Source of the DNA: Todiramphus chloris collaris | Taxonomy: Eukaryota > Chordata > Aves > Coraciiformes > Alcedinidae | Reading direction: 5' to 3' | Length of the DNA: 64,000 nt | Assembly: GCA_025345505.1 (NCBI GenBank) | Contig: JANVCC010000018.1 | Location: forward strand, 3,953,749 to 4,017,748 | Part shown: one piece after another, positions 12,062-22,670 of the stretch | Layout: every line of letters begins with the position of its first letter | How positions within the stretch are numbered: the stretch's first letter is position 1 | Notes under the pieces: generated by a model | What the model saw: only the letters and a program-made list of their open reading frames with translations | The model's database searches: none | What the model was told of the DNA's origin: nothing | Program-made: the position numbers and the translations under genes

Positions 12062-13753
12062 GCATCTGCTTTCCTTAAAAGAGAAATAAATGACTCAGTA
12101 GCTGTGTCAAATCTGACATGATGCAAAATCAATATAATACCAAATGGAGCGGCAGGTGGCTAGGAAAAGCAGCAAACTCCTTATTTCTAGACTTGAAGTG
12201 GTATCACCAATGACGCCTTTGACAAGGACATAAACAGGAAAAGCTGAGTTGGCTGAAAGTCTGTAAGAAACAGGGAGGAAAAAGTCCATGTTTACCACAT
12301 GGAAAAGAACAGACAAAGGAAGCACAGAACTGAATGTTATTTTCAACATTCCCAAAAGAGGATGAGACAGGAGAGAGGGTAAAGACACAACAACACTTAA
12401 AAAAAGACTTTAAACAAGTTCTTACTCATGTTTCTTTCTGAATGGATTTAGACTCTGGTTCCCTTTGTCTGCACAATGCAAGGAGAGAAAGATTCACTGG
12501 CTCATGGACATTGCTGTAGCTGAAAATTTTGACATGTTTTGTCTTTTTCTTATCCACCTGAGAGTGGTCTGATGCATCTTTGAAGATAAACTTCCAATGA
12601 CTTACATGTATGTTTACTGTCTCCACAACTTGACAGCTTGTCACCTCCTGAAACAAATTGTGATTACTCTCTTCATAATTATATAGACAGTCACTGCTTT
12701 TGGATGAAACATTCAATCAGGAACTGGCAGAAAGAGGGAGATTTATTTATTATCTAGAAAACAGTTCTGCAACCAAGAACTATATGAAGTCATTGATAAT
12801 ATGATGGTTAATGGAGGATGAGCAGCAGGGTCCTGTATGGAATCCATGAAAAGCCATCAATATATATATAAAAAAAAAAAAAGACAATATTGTGCTTCTG
12901 AGCAGAACCGGTGCCTCTTATATTCCTATAACCTTGGCTACTTGACCAGAGATTTCACATAATTGCTTTGTTTGCTGGCTATCAAATCAAACCTGGGACT
13001 GCAGGATAGACTTGGTTGCCACAGCTCACACTGCAGAACTGGTGCTCCGTACACACAACAAGGAGCCAGCTGCCTTCCTCACAAATAAAAATCATTAAAA
13101 GGTGCAAACTCTGCCTGGATTTCATGGTTTCTAGTTGTCAGTGAATTCTTTCTACCACAAGAGCAACAAGATGCTGACCTGGGTGAGCAGAAAACCTAGA
13201 CTTTGAGTTACTACAGGGTATCACCATTCAAGTAAACTCCAACCAACTTCAAGTAAACTCATAAGCTCTGAACATGCAGGCTACCAGTTGCTGATCCAGG
13301 AAACATCCCATTGGGGTCCAATGCTCTTCCTACCTTTGCCTTAATTCAGTGGAAAGAAGGCTTGACCTATAATATGACCACTTTTTGAAAAAAGAAAAAC
13401 AGGATACATTATTTTCTGATGTAATTTTTTATCACAACAGGATTTAAAGCAAACAAGATTACTTTAATTTTTTTTTCCATATATATTACATGAAAATTGA
13501 GGGACTATCTTTGATTTTCCTAGTAAAGGTGAATAGTAATGTTTTTAGTATCCATACATTTTGGTGTGTGTTTTTACTTGTTAGTAAAATGTTGGATAGG
13601 AAAAAATGAGTGAAATAGCCTATCCATATGAAAACAATAATCATGTCATATTTATTGTCTGGGATTGAAATGTTTCAAATTTTCAAGGTGATAAAACATC
13701 AGGAAAAGCTGGACTTCCTGATGTAAAAAAGCCATAAATTTCTTCCTTTACAA
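12062..13753. other. Unique non-coding DNA, one exon-like minus-strand frame
   Basis: A minus-strand frame of 96 codons at 12426-12716 holds an acceptor-like TTTGTTTCAG (AG at 12648-12649) and has a GTAAG donor-like site directly after its stop. It was not accepted as an exon. A TA/A microsatellite lies at 12860-12882. Confidence 0.4.
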
Positions 13754-13941
13754 GGGGGGGGGAGGGAGGGAGGGAAAGGGAAAGGGAAAGGGAAAGGGAA
13801 AGGGAAAGGGAAAGGGAAGGAAAGGAGAAAAAGGGGAAAGAAAGGGGAAAGAAAGGGGAAAGAAAGGGGAAAGAAANNNNNNNNNNAAAGGGGAAAGAAA
13901 GGGGAAAGAAAGGGGAAAGAAAGGGGAAAGAAAGGGGAAAG
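13754..13941. repeat. Purine microsatellite: G-runs, (GGGAAA)n, then an 11-bp unit
   Basis: The + strand is entirely purine. It starts with a G run (13754-13762) and GGGA units, continues as GGGAAA repeats (about 13773-13817), then changes to an 11-bp unit GGGGAAAGAAA. The reverse complement is open in all frames and gives fake low-complexity peptides rich in S, F, P and L. Regularly spaced GGG runs allow G-quadruplex formation, and the homopurine tract can form triplex DNA. The array spans an assembly gap, so its true length is unknown. Confidence 0.97.
13877..13886. other. Assembly gap of 10 N
   Basis: Ten N bases sit inside the 11-bp purine repeat, with the same repeat on both sides. The round number suggests a placeholder, not a measured gap. 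Confidence 0.98.
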
Positions 13942-16293
13942 ACCACCACCTGTAAATCCAGCTTAAAGCAGTAGAGAGCTCCCAGAGGGCACAATCCACT
14001 TACCTTTGGGAGTCTGAAGGAAAGAAATGGCAACCAAGAGCACAACTCATGTATTATAAAATCTAAAGAAATTTCAGAGACAACTGAAGGGGGAAATGAG
14101 GTATCACTTCAGTGTCCAGCTCTGACAACCCCCTTCATCATTAAACTACCATAAAAATACCTGCCATTGCCCTTAGCACATAAACTGGGCACTTATTCTC
14201 AGACCTTTGAGATCTCTTCCTCTCAAAAAATATTCTATTAGACTTTAAAAAAAAACAACTAACAAACCAACAGCAAAAGATACCCCACATTTGTAGATTC
14301 GAAAATACCTTTTTCATTCATGGGGTCAGACATTATTTTTCTAAAACTTAATGAGGCTTCATAATCTCTTAAAGATCCACAGTGTGACATTAAAGTTTGA
14401 GAAAGAGAAAAATGAGTAATATAGACAGCCAAGAAACCAAAGGTTACCATCAAATTACTTCCATGAAGCAAATTCTTTATCTTTACAAGTACAAACTACT
14501 TTCATTGCAGACAGAGAGAGGTATCAAATAAAGGTCAAGTTTGCTTTGAGATTTGAAAAAACAGAGCTCTTTATTGGAATTCAGTCGACATGAATATATA
14601 TTCATATTTATTTAATATATATGCATATAAATAAAAACGTTTTCTATGTATTTTCTTCTCCTGCTCACCTATGAATAAAGTTTTAATAACAGCCTCTTTA
14701 AGTGCTGCGTTAATTTTGCCCCACCTTCAGGACCACCAAAGAAACCAACTTAGATGCTAAATCCCTTCAGACTATGCACCACAAATACATACCAGAGTGC
14801 AAATAAAACAAGCCTCAACAAAATAAAAAATGAATCCAGCATCATCTACAAGCCCAACTTCAACACTGTAAAAACCAGGTATAAAAACTAGTTATGGCAG
14901 AAACTGGGAAGGTTTGGACCTTGGCCAAAAATTCAAGTTTGGCTGCTTATACCAAATTTTATTTTCACTATCATAACATTGAGAAGACCATAACCTGCAA
15001 GCATGGCCACACCTCCTGTCACAGTCCATAGCCAAGACTTTCCACCTTCTCATTTACTTTGACACTAGCATACATTTGATCCCAAGGCAACATTAATTTG
15101 TTACATAAGCACCATTCACAGACAGAAGGATATAGTCCTTTGCTTTGTAGACTCCTGTCTGAAGATATTTAACAGGGTTTTGAGTGTAGAGACTATTTGA
15201 ACTCCAGAATCCTGGTGGAATAATCTTCATACTGTTCCTGTTAACCCATGCATGGATGGAGCTTTGGCCATTTCTTGGATGATATTATAGCAAGGACAAA
15301 TATTCATACATTCTCTTCCTTCTAGAGACGTCAGCAGAGCAATGTGGACTATCTTAGATGACTACACCTATTTCAGTACCATGAACAAAAGCAACTGACT
15401 GAAGACTCTGCTCCAAAATACATTTGCCCTTAAAAGGTGAAAGGTTCTTAACCCACTAGTCAAAAACAACAGCTGCAGAAAGAGAGAGAGCTATTTACCA
15501 TGGTACTGACTCTGAAACCTGACCGCATACAAGAAATAATTATTCTTAACTATTTCACGGCCAAACATATGAGGACAAAGTTCTGACAACCAGCGTGTGG
15601 AAGTAATCATGAAGTTACTGTCAAATAAGAGAAAAAAAAAACCCCAGATTCTCAAGTGACATGTAGTGGAGTCCAGTCAGACCAAGGTTATTTTATTTTG
15701 TCTTACCTTGGAATATTTAGTGTTGTGGTTCTTGAACTTCCAGTGGAAGAATCTGTCATGTTTTTCCTCTTGGGCTTGTGTCTAATTTGCACAGTGAGGA
15801 GACAAGTGGGATGCACATGAGTTTGAGAGAGACCTCAGGGCTGACCTCAACTGTTTGTACAAGTTCAATCCCTACAGAAGCCATGTATCATTTTTTGCCA
15901 CCATCCCATAGAAGATGAATAAGAACAGAACCTTCCATGGAGAAAATTACTTTCAAAGACACCCTTTCCTAGGTGATAAAAAACACCCCTTAATAATTGC
16001 TTCAATTTATTTGTGTTCTGTCTATACTAAAGTCTGATGAACAGCGAAAATGTAGGACTAGCAAAATGCTGCTAAAATTCCAGAACAGAGGAATATAAAT
16101 TCTTTTAATACTAAAGTAAAGGGCAAGGTGACATGGAGAAGACTAGACAAACAACATCTAATTTCCTGAAATCATTTACTTGAAGCTACAACATAATTTG
16201 TGCATGTGCAGCAGATTTTGGCACTGCTAATCAGATACACAGCCATCTGAACAAGGGAGCTCAGGGAGAGAAGCTCAGATGGAGCTTTGCTCC
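13942..16293. other. Unique non-coding DNA
   Basis: No gene or clear transposon is visible. An AT-rich stretch with TATATAT and ATGCATAT motifs lies at 14590-14636. Confidence 0.5.
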
Positions 16294-16300
16294 TATAAAA
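16294..16300 (+). promoter_or_regulatory. TATA-box-like motif, weak promoter candidate
   Basis: TATAAAA follows a small inverted repeat, GGAGCTTTGCTCC, and is followed about 25-30 bp downstream by a pyrimidine-rich stretch (TTTCTCTCCTTCTCC). A TATA box at this spacing could direct initiation, but no transcript or downstream gene was recognised. Chance matches are common. Confidence 0.15.
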
Positions 16301-16431
16301 GCCTTCTTTCTCTCCTTCTCCAGAGATGTTTCAGGTTTGCTTTCGCCTAGGCTTGACACTCAGTTGCTGCAGTTTCAGTTGCAGATCTGAAGAAATCATG
16401 TCAGTACAAGAAATGCCATACTTTCTTTGTT

Positions 16432-16478
16432 TTGTGGTTTTGGTTGGTTTTTTTTGGTTTGTTTTTTTTTTTTTTTAA
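16432..16478. repeat. T/G-rich simple sequence ending in T-run
   Basis: TTTGG and TTTTGG units give way to an uninterrupted T run (about 16461-16476). Low-complexity DNA. Confidence 0.85.
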
Positions 16479-17269
16479 ATTTTACAGATTAATTAAATAC
16501 TTATGGAAATGAGAGCTAAACCAAACTGGTCTAAGCCAACTTGCTTTATTGACTTTTGACTATCTGAATCCCGCTATGGCTTCAGGTATCTTATACCTTC
16601 TCTTCTTCCAAGTCTAGTTATAGGCTGAAGATACCAGCCACCACACACTTCAACTGCACTTTATTAGATTCTGACCTAGTTCATTTATTAAAAGTTAATG
16701 TTTTACTTTATCCCTGTGAACACCCATGGCGGATTTTACCCCAATTTAAAGAGGGCATTTATGTTTCTTAATTGTGTTTCTCTCCCATTATTTCTTGCAG
16801 CTCTGATGCACTAAGGCAGGTTAGGAGGACATTGAGGTAAGAACACTCTGTTACTGCCAAAGTAGGGATTTTTATTGAGTGTGTCCATCTTGGTGATTCC
16901 TGATGCAAAAATCCAGCAGAGTGTGGAGGAGGTAAAGTGTCCCACAGACCGTGTCTTGGTGGTAACATAAGTTTATGTTTCTGCACAAGGTCATTAAGTG
17001 GCTGTGGCACATTTCAACTGGAATGTTTTAAAGTGTTGAGTCTTGGACTGAATACAAATTTAGTGACTGCATTCTTCTTCCCCAAATACCTCTCATAGAT
17101 GCAGCCGGATACTGCTTTTGCCACTTTCTCCCCTAATCTGACAGGCTGGGTCTTGTGCTTTCTGATGCATCAGTCATTTCCACTGCAGAGGAAAGATGGC
17201 TCAGAACTCAGAGTCATCAATATGGATTTTGAAAATAGAGCTTTTCTGAACCATCCCAGGTTTCCCAAA
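16479..17269. other. Unique non-coding DNA
   Basis: No recognised gene or repeat. A minus-strand frame at 16768-17010 and a + strand frame at 17099-17287 have no identifiable product. Confidence 0.5.
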
Positions 17270-17395
17270 ACAGAGGCAGTCATTTAGCCTTTCTGTGCCT
17301 CAGAAGAAACAGAGATAACAACACATTATTATTTCAAAGTGGTGCTGCAGGCATAAATACATGGAAGACCGTGAGGCGCTCAGATATAAAAGTAA
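17270..17395 (+). mobile_element. MIR-type SINE relic
   Basis: CATTTAGCCTTTCTGTGCCT followed by CAG matches the MIR core (ACTTAACCTCTCTGTGCCTCAG). Further on, TAAATACATGGAAGACCGTG then AGGCGCTCAGATAT matches the MIR 3' part (AATACATGTAAAGCGCTTAGA). The order and spacing fit one diverged + strand copy. Confidence 0.7.
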
Positions 17396-18060
17396 TCAAA
17401 GTCATACAAGTACCAAAGATTGACAGATCACATCCACAAAATCAGTAAGAAAATCTGCAAAGCATCTGGATGAAGACTAGCCCAGAAATACACAGATATT
17501 GGTATAAGATTCTTGTGCCAATGTTTCTGTCTGATAGGAATTAAGATGAATTATCAGTCACAAATACAGAAGAGAGCTATAAGATGTAAATTGAAACTGT
17601 ATTCTTATAATTTCAGTTCTTGATTTTCCTTATTTATCTTTCCAGCTCTCTTCCACTACTAATCTATCTTGCTGAGGAAAAATAGTATGTAAGTATAGTG
17701 GAGCTTGATTACTGAGAATGGCTATTAATGTAGTGCCTCAGAGTGCTCTCTAGACTGTTAAAAGGCTTTTAACAGTAAAATATGAAGGTTTCTTTCAAAT
17801 TTGCAGTCATCTGCCTTCCAAAAGTTTGTTTCAGTTGCCAACATTTCAGTGATTTATAGAAGTCAAAGTATCTGATTTTTGTCTCCCCACAATAGATGAG
17901 AGCTATTTTTTCTTATTACTTTGTAAAGGCAACGTCATTATCTTAAGAGGAAAAAAAAACCAACCAAACAACAAAAAACCCACGTTAAGAGCTACATTAA
18001 AGACACAGCTTTCAAAATAATTTTTTAAGGCATCTGGCCTTATTTAAACCATCAAATTTA
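17396..18060. other. Unique non-coding DNA
   Basis: AT-rich. An A-rich patch with CAAAC units lies at 17950-17980. No gene was recognised. Confidence 0.5.
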
Positions 18061-18180
18061 CATTCAATTCCTTCAGGGATGGCTCCGTTGCTTTGCGCTG
18101 GCTCGGTGCCTTCCTAGCAAAGCCCTGGATTTAATGCATGCCACCACCACGTTTCCCCAGCTGCACCGACGCTCAGTGCA
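18061..18180. other. CpG-dense patch
   Basis: Six or so CpGs within about 100 bp (GGCTCCGTTGC, TTTGCGCTGGCTCGGTGCC, CCACGTTT, GCACCGACGCTC) contrast with the CpG-poor flanks. It is preceded by an acceptor-like CAATTCCTTCAG. No donor was found, so it is not called an exon. It is too small for a CpG island. Confidence 0.45.
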
Positions 18181-18479
18181 GATATATAGTAGAGGTATAA
18201 AAAAGTCTAACCTTGGACAAGGTGATTCACTTTGGCAAAAAAATCCAACAAACCCCAACCTATAACTCTGTATGTTTCAACTAGAGGTTAGGCTTGTGAC
18301 TAATGTCACTATCTATTTATTCTTAAATTATTAGTAGAAGTGTTTATGTACTATGAAACATTCTGTATGAGCTAGAAGGGAAGCTATAAAACATTTTATG
18401 AGATCTACGCATGGCTGATGGTGGAACGTTAATACAACGTTAAGGTTCATCTAAATGCAAGAAGTGCCAGAAAACACTT

Positions 18480-18498
18480 CCCCCCCCCCCCCCCCCCC
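18480..18498. repeat. Homopolymer C19
   Basis: Uninterrupted run of 19 C (19 G on the other strand). A run of eight G lies at 18545-18552. Such tracts can form i-motif or G-quadruplex structures and are prone to length change. Confidence 0.97.
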
Positions 18499-18739
18499 AA
18501 GTTAGATCTTCACCTGACAAACAGGAGTGTACTCTGAAAACCCAGGGGGGGGCAAATTTTGCAGGGTCCTGAGTGTCTCCAGAGAAATACAGAGCACTGT
18601 CAGCTTCTCCTGATTTCCAGATGAAGGGAAAAGCCTTTTAAAGGGCTTTATTTTCTCAGAAGAAAGCCTGAGAAAGGACAGGTCAGGAGACGAGAAGAGG
18701 CTCAATTAGAAACCTGCGTTGTGGCTCCCTCGCCTCTGG

Positions 18740-18865
18740 CAATATTCAGGCTCCATTATTATCCCTGTTTTGTGCATGGCTGGACTAAGGAAACAAACAA
18801 ACAAACAAAAGGTAATACAATCACACAGCAAGGCAGACACTGACCTGTGAGAAGATCTCATACTC
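18740..18865 (-). mobile_element. Probable reversed MIR-type SINE relic
   Basis: CATTATTATCCCTGTTTTG resembles the reversed MIR 3' part (ATTATTATCCCCATTTTAC). Later, CAATCACACAGCAAGGCAGA resembles the reversed middle part (GGTCACACAGCTAGTAAGTGGCAGA). A (CAAA)n expansion at 18791-18808 has interrupted the copy. Confidence 0.55.
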
Positions 18866-19767
18866 CTTTAAATGTTATGCAGTCTTACTCCTACTGAAAT
18901 TGGTTCTCCTTCCCTCCTTCAGTTAACTATAACAACATGTTAAATAATAAACCTGATTCAGTTACTATAAATCCTTGCTAAGAATCAAAACGATTTGCCA
19001 GTTGAAATTACAGGAGCACAAAGCTATTAATATGCAGCCATTAACTGAACCTCAAGCTCATTTTTATACATATAATAAAAAAAAATGTTTCAGATAAAAT
19101 GTGTAGTACTAGTTTAACATATATCTCTGCTTCTGCAGCATGTAAAGTGGTTCTGAGACACACTCTGTAAGCAGCACGAGACCTAGTGGTCTCACTTGTG
19201 TTCTAAACAGAGTTAAAGAAAACTCTGAAGATGAAAAAAAAAAAAAAAAAAAGTGATTACTTCCCAAAATAAGAATAAACTGGGTTAGTCCAAGATAGGG
19301 AGACATAACCTACCTTGTTTTACTGTAAATTCAGCTCACTGACTTGTGCAGAGAAGTGAAAGGTTATTATATGGGTTTACTGGGCAAACCCAGATTTTAT
19401 AAATAATTGCCTGTCAGACTGTTCAAGATAGACAAACATACAGCAGACCAACAAAAACACGATCTGTCATATTTCTGAGAGAAATGTATGTTGAGTCTTC
19501 ATTCTCTGGGACTTTAAGTAGACCAGTAAAAAATAAGTGCCAGTATTTTTCCTGCTTATGCATATTTTAAAATGTAAAATCTGGGAGAGATACAGCTACG
19601 GAAAGAATTTTGATTCCAGTACCCAGTGCCTGAAACGGTTTCTTCTGTCTATATCCCTGCAGATCGAAACCAAATACAATAAATGCTGGTGTCCTTTTAA
19701 AAAGTCTGGATGTTTACAGCAAGCATGTAATTTTCCATGATTAAGGACGCCAACAAAAATAACAGTG
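18866..19767. other. Unique non-coding DNA with an A19 run
   Basis: An uninterrupted A19 run sits at 19234-19252. Nothing else was recognised. Confidence 0.6.
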
Positions 19768-20430
19768 ATGATAAAAAGAAAAGTTTAATCATATATTTCA
19801 AGAAGCACAGATGGAACATCAGAAAACTTCACCCCCCTCGTTTAATACACCGCGTTGTAGGAATTACTTTTAGTCCTTTACACACAGATTAATTCCAGAA
19901 AACAGAAGCACAGGCAGGTAAAAGAAAAAAGCAATTTATGCATGTCAGTAATATTTGATGTACGGCGTTCACTTTCACAATACTGCGAAGAGAAGAGACG
20001 TTTTTCTGTTTATTTAAAATGGATATATTTAAAAAAGGGTTCTTGCAAGCAGGTCCAGGAAAGCAGGGCAACAAAATCGTTTACAAATGACCACAAGAGC
20101 ATACAGCGGGAGTAAAAATGAAGACCTCAAATACTAAGCACAAAAGAGGAGGACGGCTGCATGATATAAAAGCAATATTTTGCTGATCTCCACTCGATCT
20201 CTTGAGTACAGTGTCTTAATTTGAGGTTTAAGTTACATTTCAATCCTGAGCTAAGAGCGGCTGAAGCAGACCCTGGGGCCAAGGGGTACCACAGGGACAC
20301 AAGCAGTAGATGCCTGTAGAGCCTGATGACGAGCTGAAGCATAAGCCCTGGTCAAGCATCATCGTGGTTAGCTCTATATTTGTACAGTTTTTATGGGAAG
20401 AAATGAATGTGTTTGTGAGGCCAGCAAAAG
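19768..20430 (-). other. Candidate terminal exon and 3' UTR of a minus-strand gene
   Basis: Read on the minus strand, a very long pyrimidine tract ends in CCCCTGCTCCTCCAG (AG at 20432-20431), a strong splice acceptor. If joined in phase 0 to the candidate exon at 21496-21581, the frame runs 18 codons to a TAG at 20374-20376. The remaining 600 bp would be 3' UTR. It holds AATAAA (20014-20009) and ATTAAA (19789-19784), the latter followed by GT/T-rich sequence (TTATTTTTGTTGG), a normal poly(A)-site arrangement. CpGs are several times denser than in the flanks, suggesting constraint. A second acceptor-like site (GTTTGTTTTCAG) lies about 80 bp upstream. No protein match is known, and this may be a non-coding transcript or chance. 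Confidence 0.3.
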
Positions 20431-21495
20431 CTGGAGGAGCAGGGGACAGGAAGAAGCATAGAGGGAGGGACTGAGATTTAAAAAATAAATCTGAAAACAA
20501 ACAATGCGAACTAAAATATATTTAAAAAAAAAAAAGGCAAAAAAGAGACCATTTCTTCTTCTTTAACCAAATCCAACAGTAATGTTGCCTTTGTCAACAA
20601 CAGAGACAACATCTGCTTCCTGCAGCAAATGCTGAGCAAGTACATAACGTTAAACCTTTGCCTAGAACCACCGAGACAGACACAGTCATTTAAATAATGT
20701 AGGATCTATTTTCCTGCACAGAGGCCCAATCCAGTGCCAAATCACTGAAAAAGCTTTCCTTGATTTCAGAAAGTGATGTATCGAGCATTAGGACATGTAA
20801 ATATTGAGAATTTGGGGCTGACCACTTAGTCTATCCTCGGGTTTGCAAAAAGACTAGTCTCTAACTGGTAAAGTACTTGAACTTTCTAATGTGTATCTTT
20901 GAATGTGAACTCACTCTTACTGTCATCAAAAAGCATCTTACTAGATTAAACTTTTTTTTTATTTTATGGGTGTCTGAACACTTAAAATTTAGTTCTGAGA
21001 AATCAGTGGAAAATAGAGGAAAATACTGGAAAACAGTTTTCTTTTTGTAAAAATCACATTAAAAACCTATGGGACCTCTATATAACCTATATAAACCTAT
21101 ACAACCCAGTTTATCTCTGGCCTCTTTCTACCCCATCCTGCTTTATAAAAAAAAAAAACAACCAAAACAAAACATCTCTAGGAGAACATACAGACTTCCA
21201 AACAAATAAAAATGACATCGCATTTCAGGAAGAGGCTGACAGCAGCAAGTCCCCTGCAAACTTCAGCATTGTCTGATCTGTATTCTTGTCCACCTACACG
21301 CTACCCCAAACATCCTGCCATTAATTAGCTAAATGTTCCAGCTAGTAAACAAGAATAACGATTGAGGGGGCTGGAAAAAGAGACAGAGTCAGCCAGCAGA
21401 TAGTCACAACAAACCAGCCCACTCACTGGTACATGGAGACATTGGAGTTTGTATTTTATTTTTTCTTTCTTCCACAGAGGGGAAAAGAAAGTCAC
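20431..21495. other. Unique DNA; candidate last intron of a minus-strand gene
   Basis: No repeat family is visible. A-runs at 20521-20534 and 21148-21160. Bounded on the minus strand by a donor-like site (21495) and acceptor-like sites (about 20510 and 20432). Confidence 0.4.
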
Positions 21496-21581
21496 CTTAA
21501 TATAACACTGTCTTTCCTGTTGCTGCAGCCACATCCACATTAGCAAGCGAGAAAAGTCATCCCATTCCTGCGGTAGGCACT
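21496..21581 (-). CDS. Candidate internal coding exon (86 nt), protein not recognised
   Basis: On the minus strand, TTTTTCTCTTTCTTTGACAG (a near-ideal polypyrimidine tract and acceptor, AG at 21583-21582) precedes 86 nt ending ATTAAG and followed by the donor GTGACT. The segment enters in phase 1 and leaves in phase 0. The translation includes EWDDFSRLLMWMWLQQQERQ, an amphipathic, tryptophan-rich stretch that looks more like protein than low-complexity translation. It joins in phase with the candidate exon at 54073-54125 upstream and with the terminal-exon candidate downstream. I do not recognise a family. A chance exon remains possible: the + strand also has an acceptor-like TTTCTTTCTTCCACAG at 21463-21478. 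Confidence 0.3.
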
Positions 21582-22102
21582 CTGTCAAAGAAAGAGAAAA
21601 ATCTGTAATGAATTATCACATCAACTTAAACAAGAGAAGAAGGCAGGGAGAAAGGCAAGGCTTTCTTCCTGTTTTGTAGACTATTCTGGCTGCAATCTAA
21701 TAGTGTGCTTAATCTGAACATTTCTGGTGGGGAAGCTATAAGCAACCACTTTGTCTATTAAAAAATCAGTGTGGGTAACAAGTGGTTAGTGACTCTATTT
21801 CAGGAGAGCGAGAGATATGCAAAAATGTAATGTCCTATTTTGCTAATTGCCTGCAAAATAGATGAGGCCAGAAATACACTATTATGCTGAATCTGTTTGT
21901 CCTTTATAAGCATGGGTTCTCCCTTCACTACGTTCAAGAATAATTTCTAACCTATCTTATTAGTCTATACATTATTGAATACAGTTTTCCAAACCAAATT
22001 TCTAGCCTGAGTCTAAAGCTGTGTAAACAGACACCAGTGTTATCTGCACCCCCAAAAACCAAATTAAAGACCCTCTGGTCAGTACAAAATAATTTGATAT
22101 TG
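21582..22102. other. Unique non-coding DNA
   Basis: Nothing recognised apart from the splice-like pyrimidine tract next to the candidate exon. Confidence 0.5.
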
Positions 22103-22400
22103 TAGAATCACAGAATAGACTCACAGGATGGTTTTGGTTGGAAGGGACCTTTGAAAGTCATGTAGTCCAACATCCTTGCAGTAAGCAAGGACAGCTTCAG
22201 CTAGATCAGGCTGCTTAGAGACCTGTCCAATCTGACGTGGAATGTTTCCAGGGATGGGGCTTCTATACCACCTCTCTGGTCAACCTGGGGCAGTGTCTCA
22301 ACCAGCCTCACTGTAAAAAAATTTCTTCCTTCTTTCTAGTCTAAATCTACCATCTTTTAGTTTAAAATCATTCCCCCTTGTCCTATTGCAACAGTTACAA
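22103..22400 (-). mobile_element. CR1 LINE, 3' end fragment (reverse orientation)
   Basis: TAGAATCACAGAAT followed by GGTTTTGGTTGGAAGGGACC marks the reversed CR1 3' end. The fragment runs through the 3' UTR (GTAGTCCAAC, then TTCCAGGGATGGGGCTTCTA) to TCATTCCCCCTTGTCCTATTG. The 12-bp spacing between octamer-like units and the sequence differ from the copies at 5.6 and 60.4 kb, so it belongs to another CR1 subfamily. Only about 300 bp survive. Confidence 0.95.
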
Positions 22401-22647
22401 CATATCCCAGATATTGTAAACTGAGATCAAATGTTTCCACTGGTAAAGAAGTATAAGAGTTAAATAGCCTTTGAGAAAATAATTTTAAAAGATCCTGTGA
22501 CACTGTCACAGGACACACACACTAATATACCTTCATGAATTTTTAACATCTTTTTCTGAATCAATATAGGAAACTATGCCTTTTTATGCCAGGCACACTG
22601 GAAACCCTATATTTTAAGGGGATATTCTCTGTTTAAAAATGTATTAC
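22401..22647. other. Unique DNA beyond CR1
   Basis: Nothing recognised. Confidence 0.5.
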
Positions 22648-22670
22648 TTTTTTTTTTTTTTTTTTTTTTT
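22648..22670. repeat. Homopolymer T23
   Basis: Longest mononucleotide run in the window: 23 T, directly followed by GATATTAATGATATCATC, which contains the palindrome ATGATATCAT. Confidence 0.97.

Noticed and set aside
12426-12716. 96-codon minus-strand frame with acceptor- and donor-like sites
   Set aside because: It would join the 21496-21581 exon in phase, but it competes with the better-supported terminal exon at 20430. Its stop directly precedes the donor and the acceptor tract is weak. It stays a fallback.
13683-14045. 120- and 83-codon minus-strand frames with SFPFLSPFFPL repeats
   Set aside because: They are translations of the purine microsatellite; an 11-bp unit reads as an 11-residue repeat, and the frames cross the N gap.
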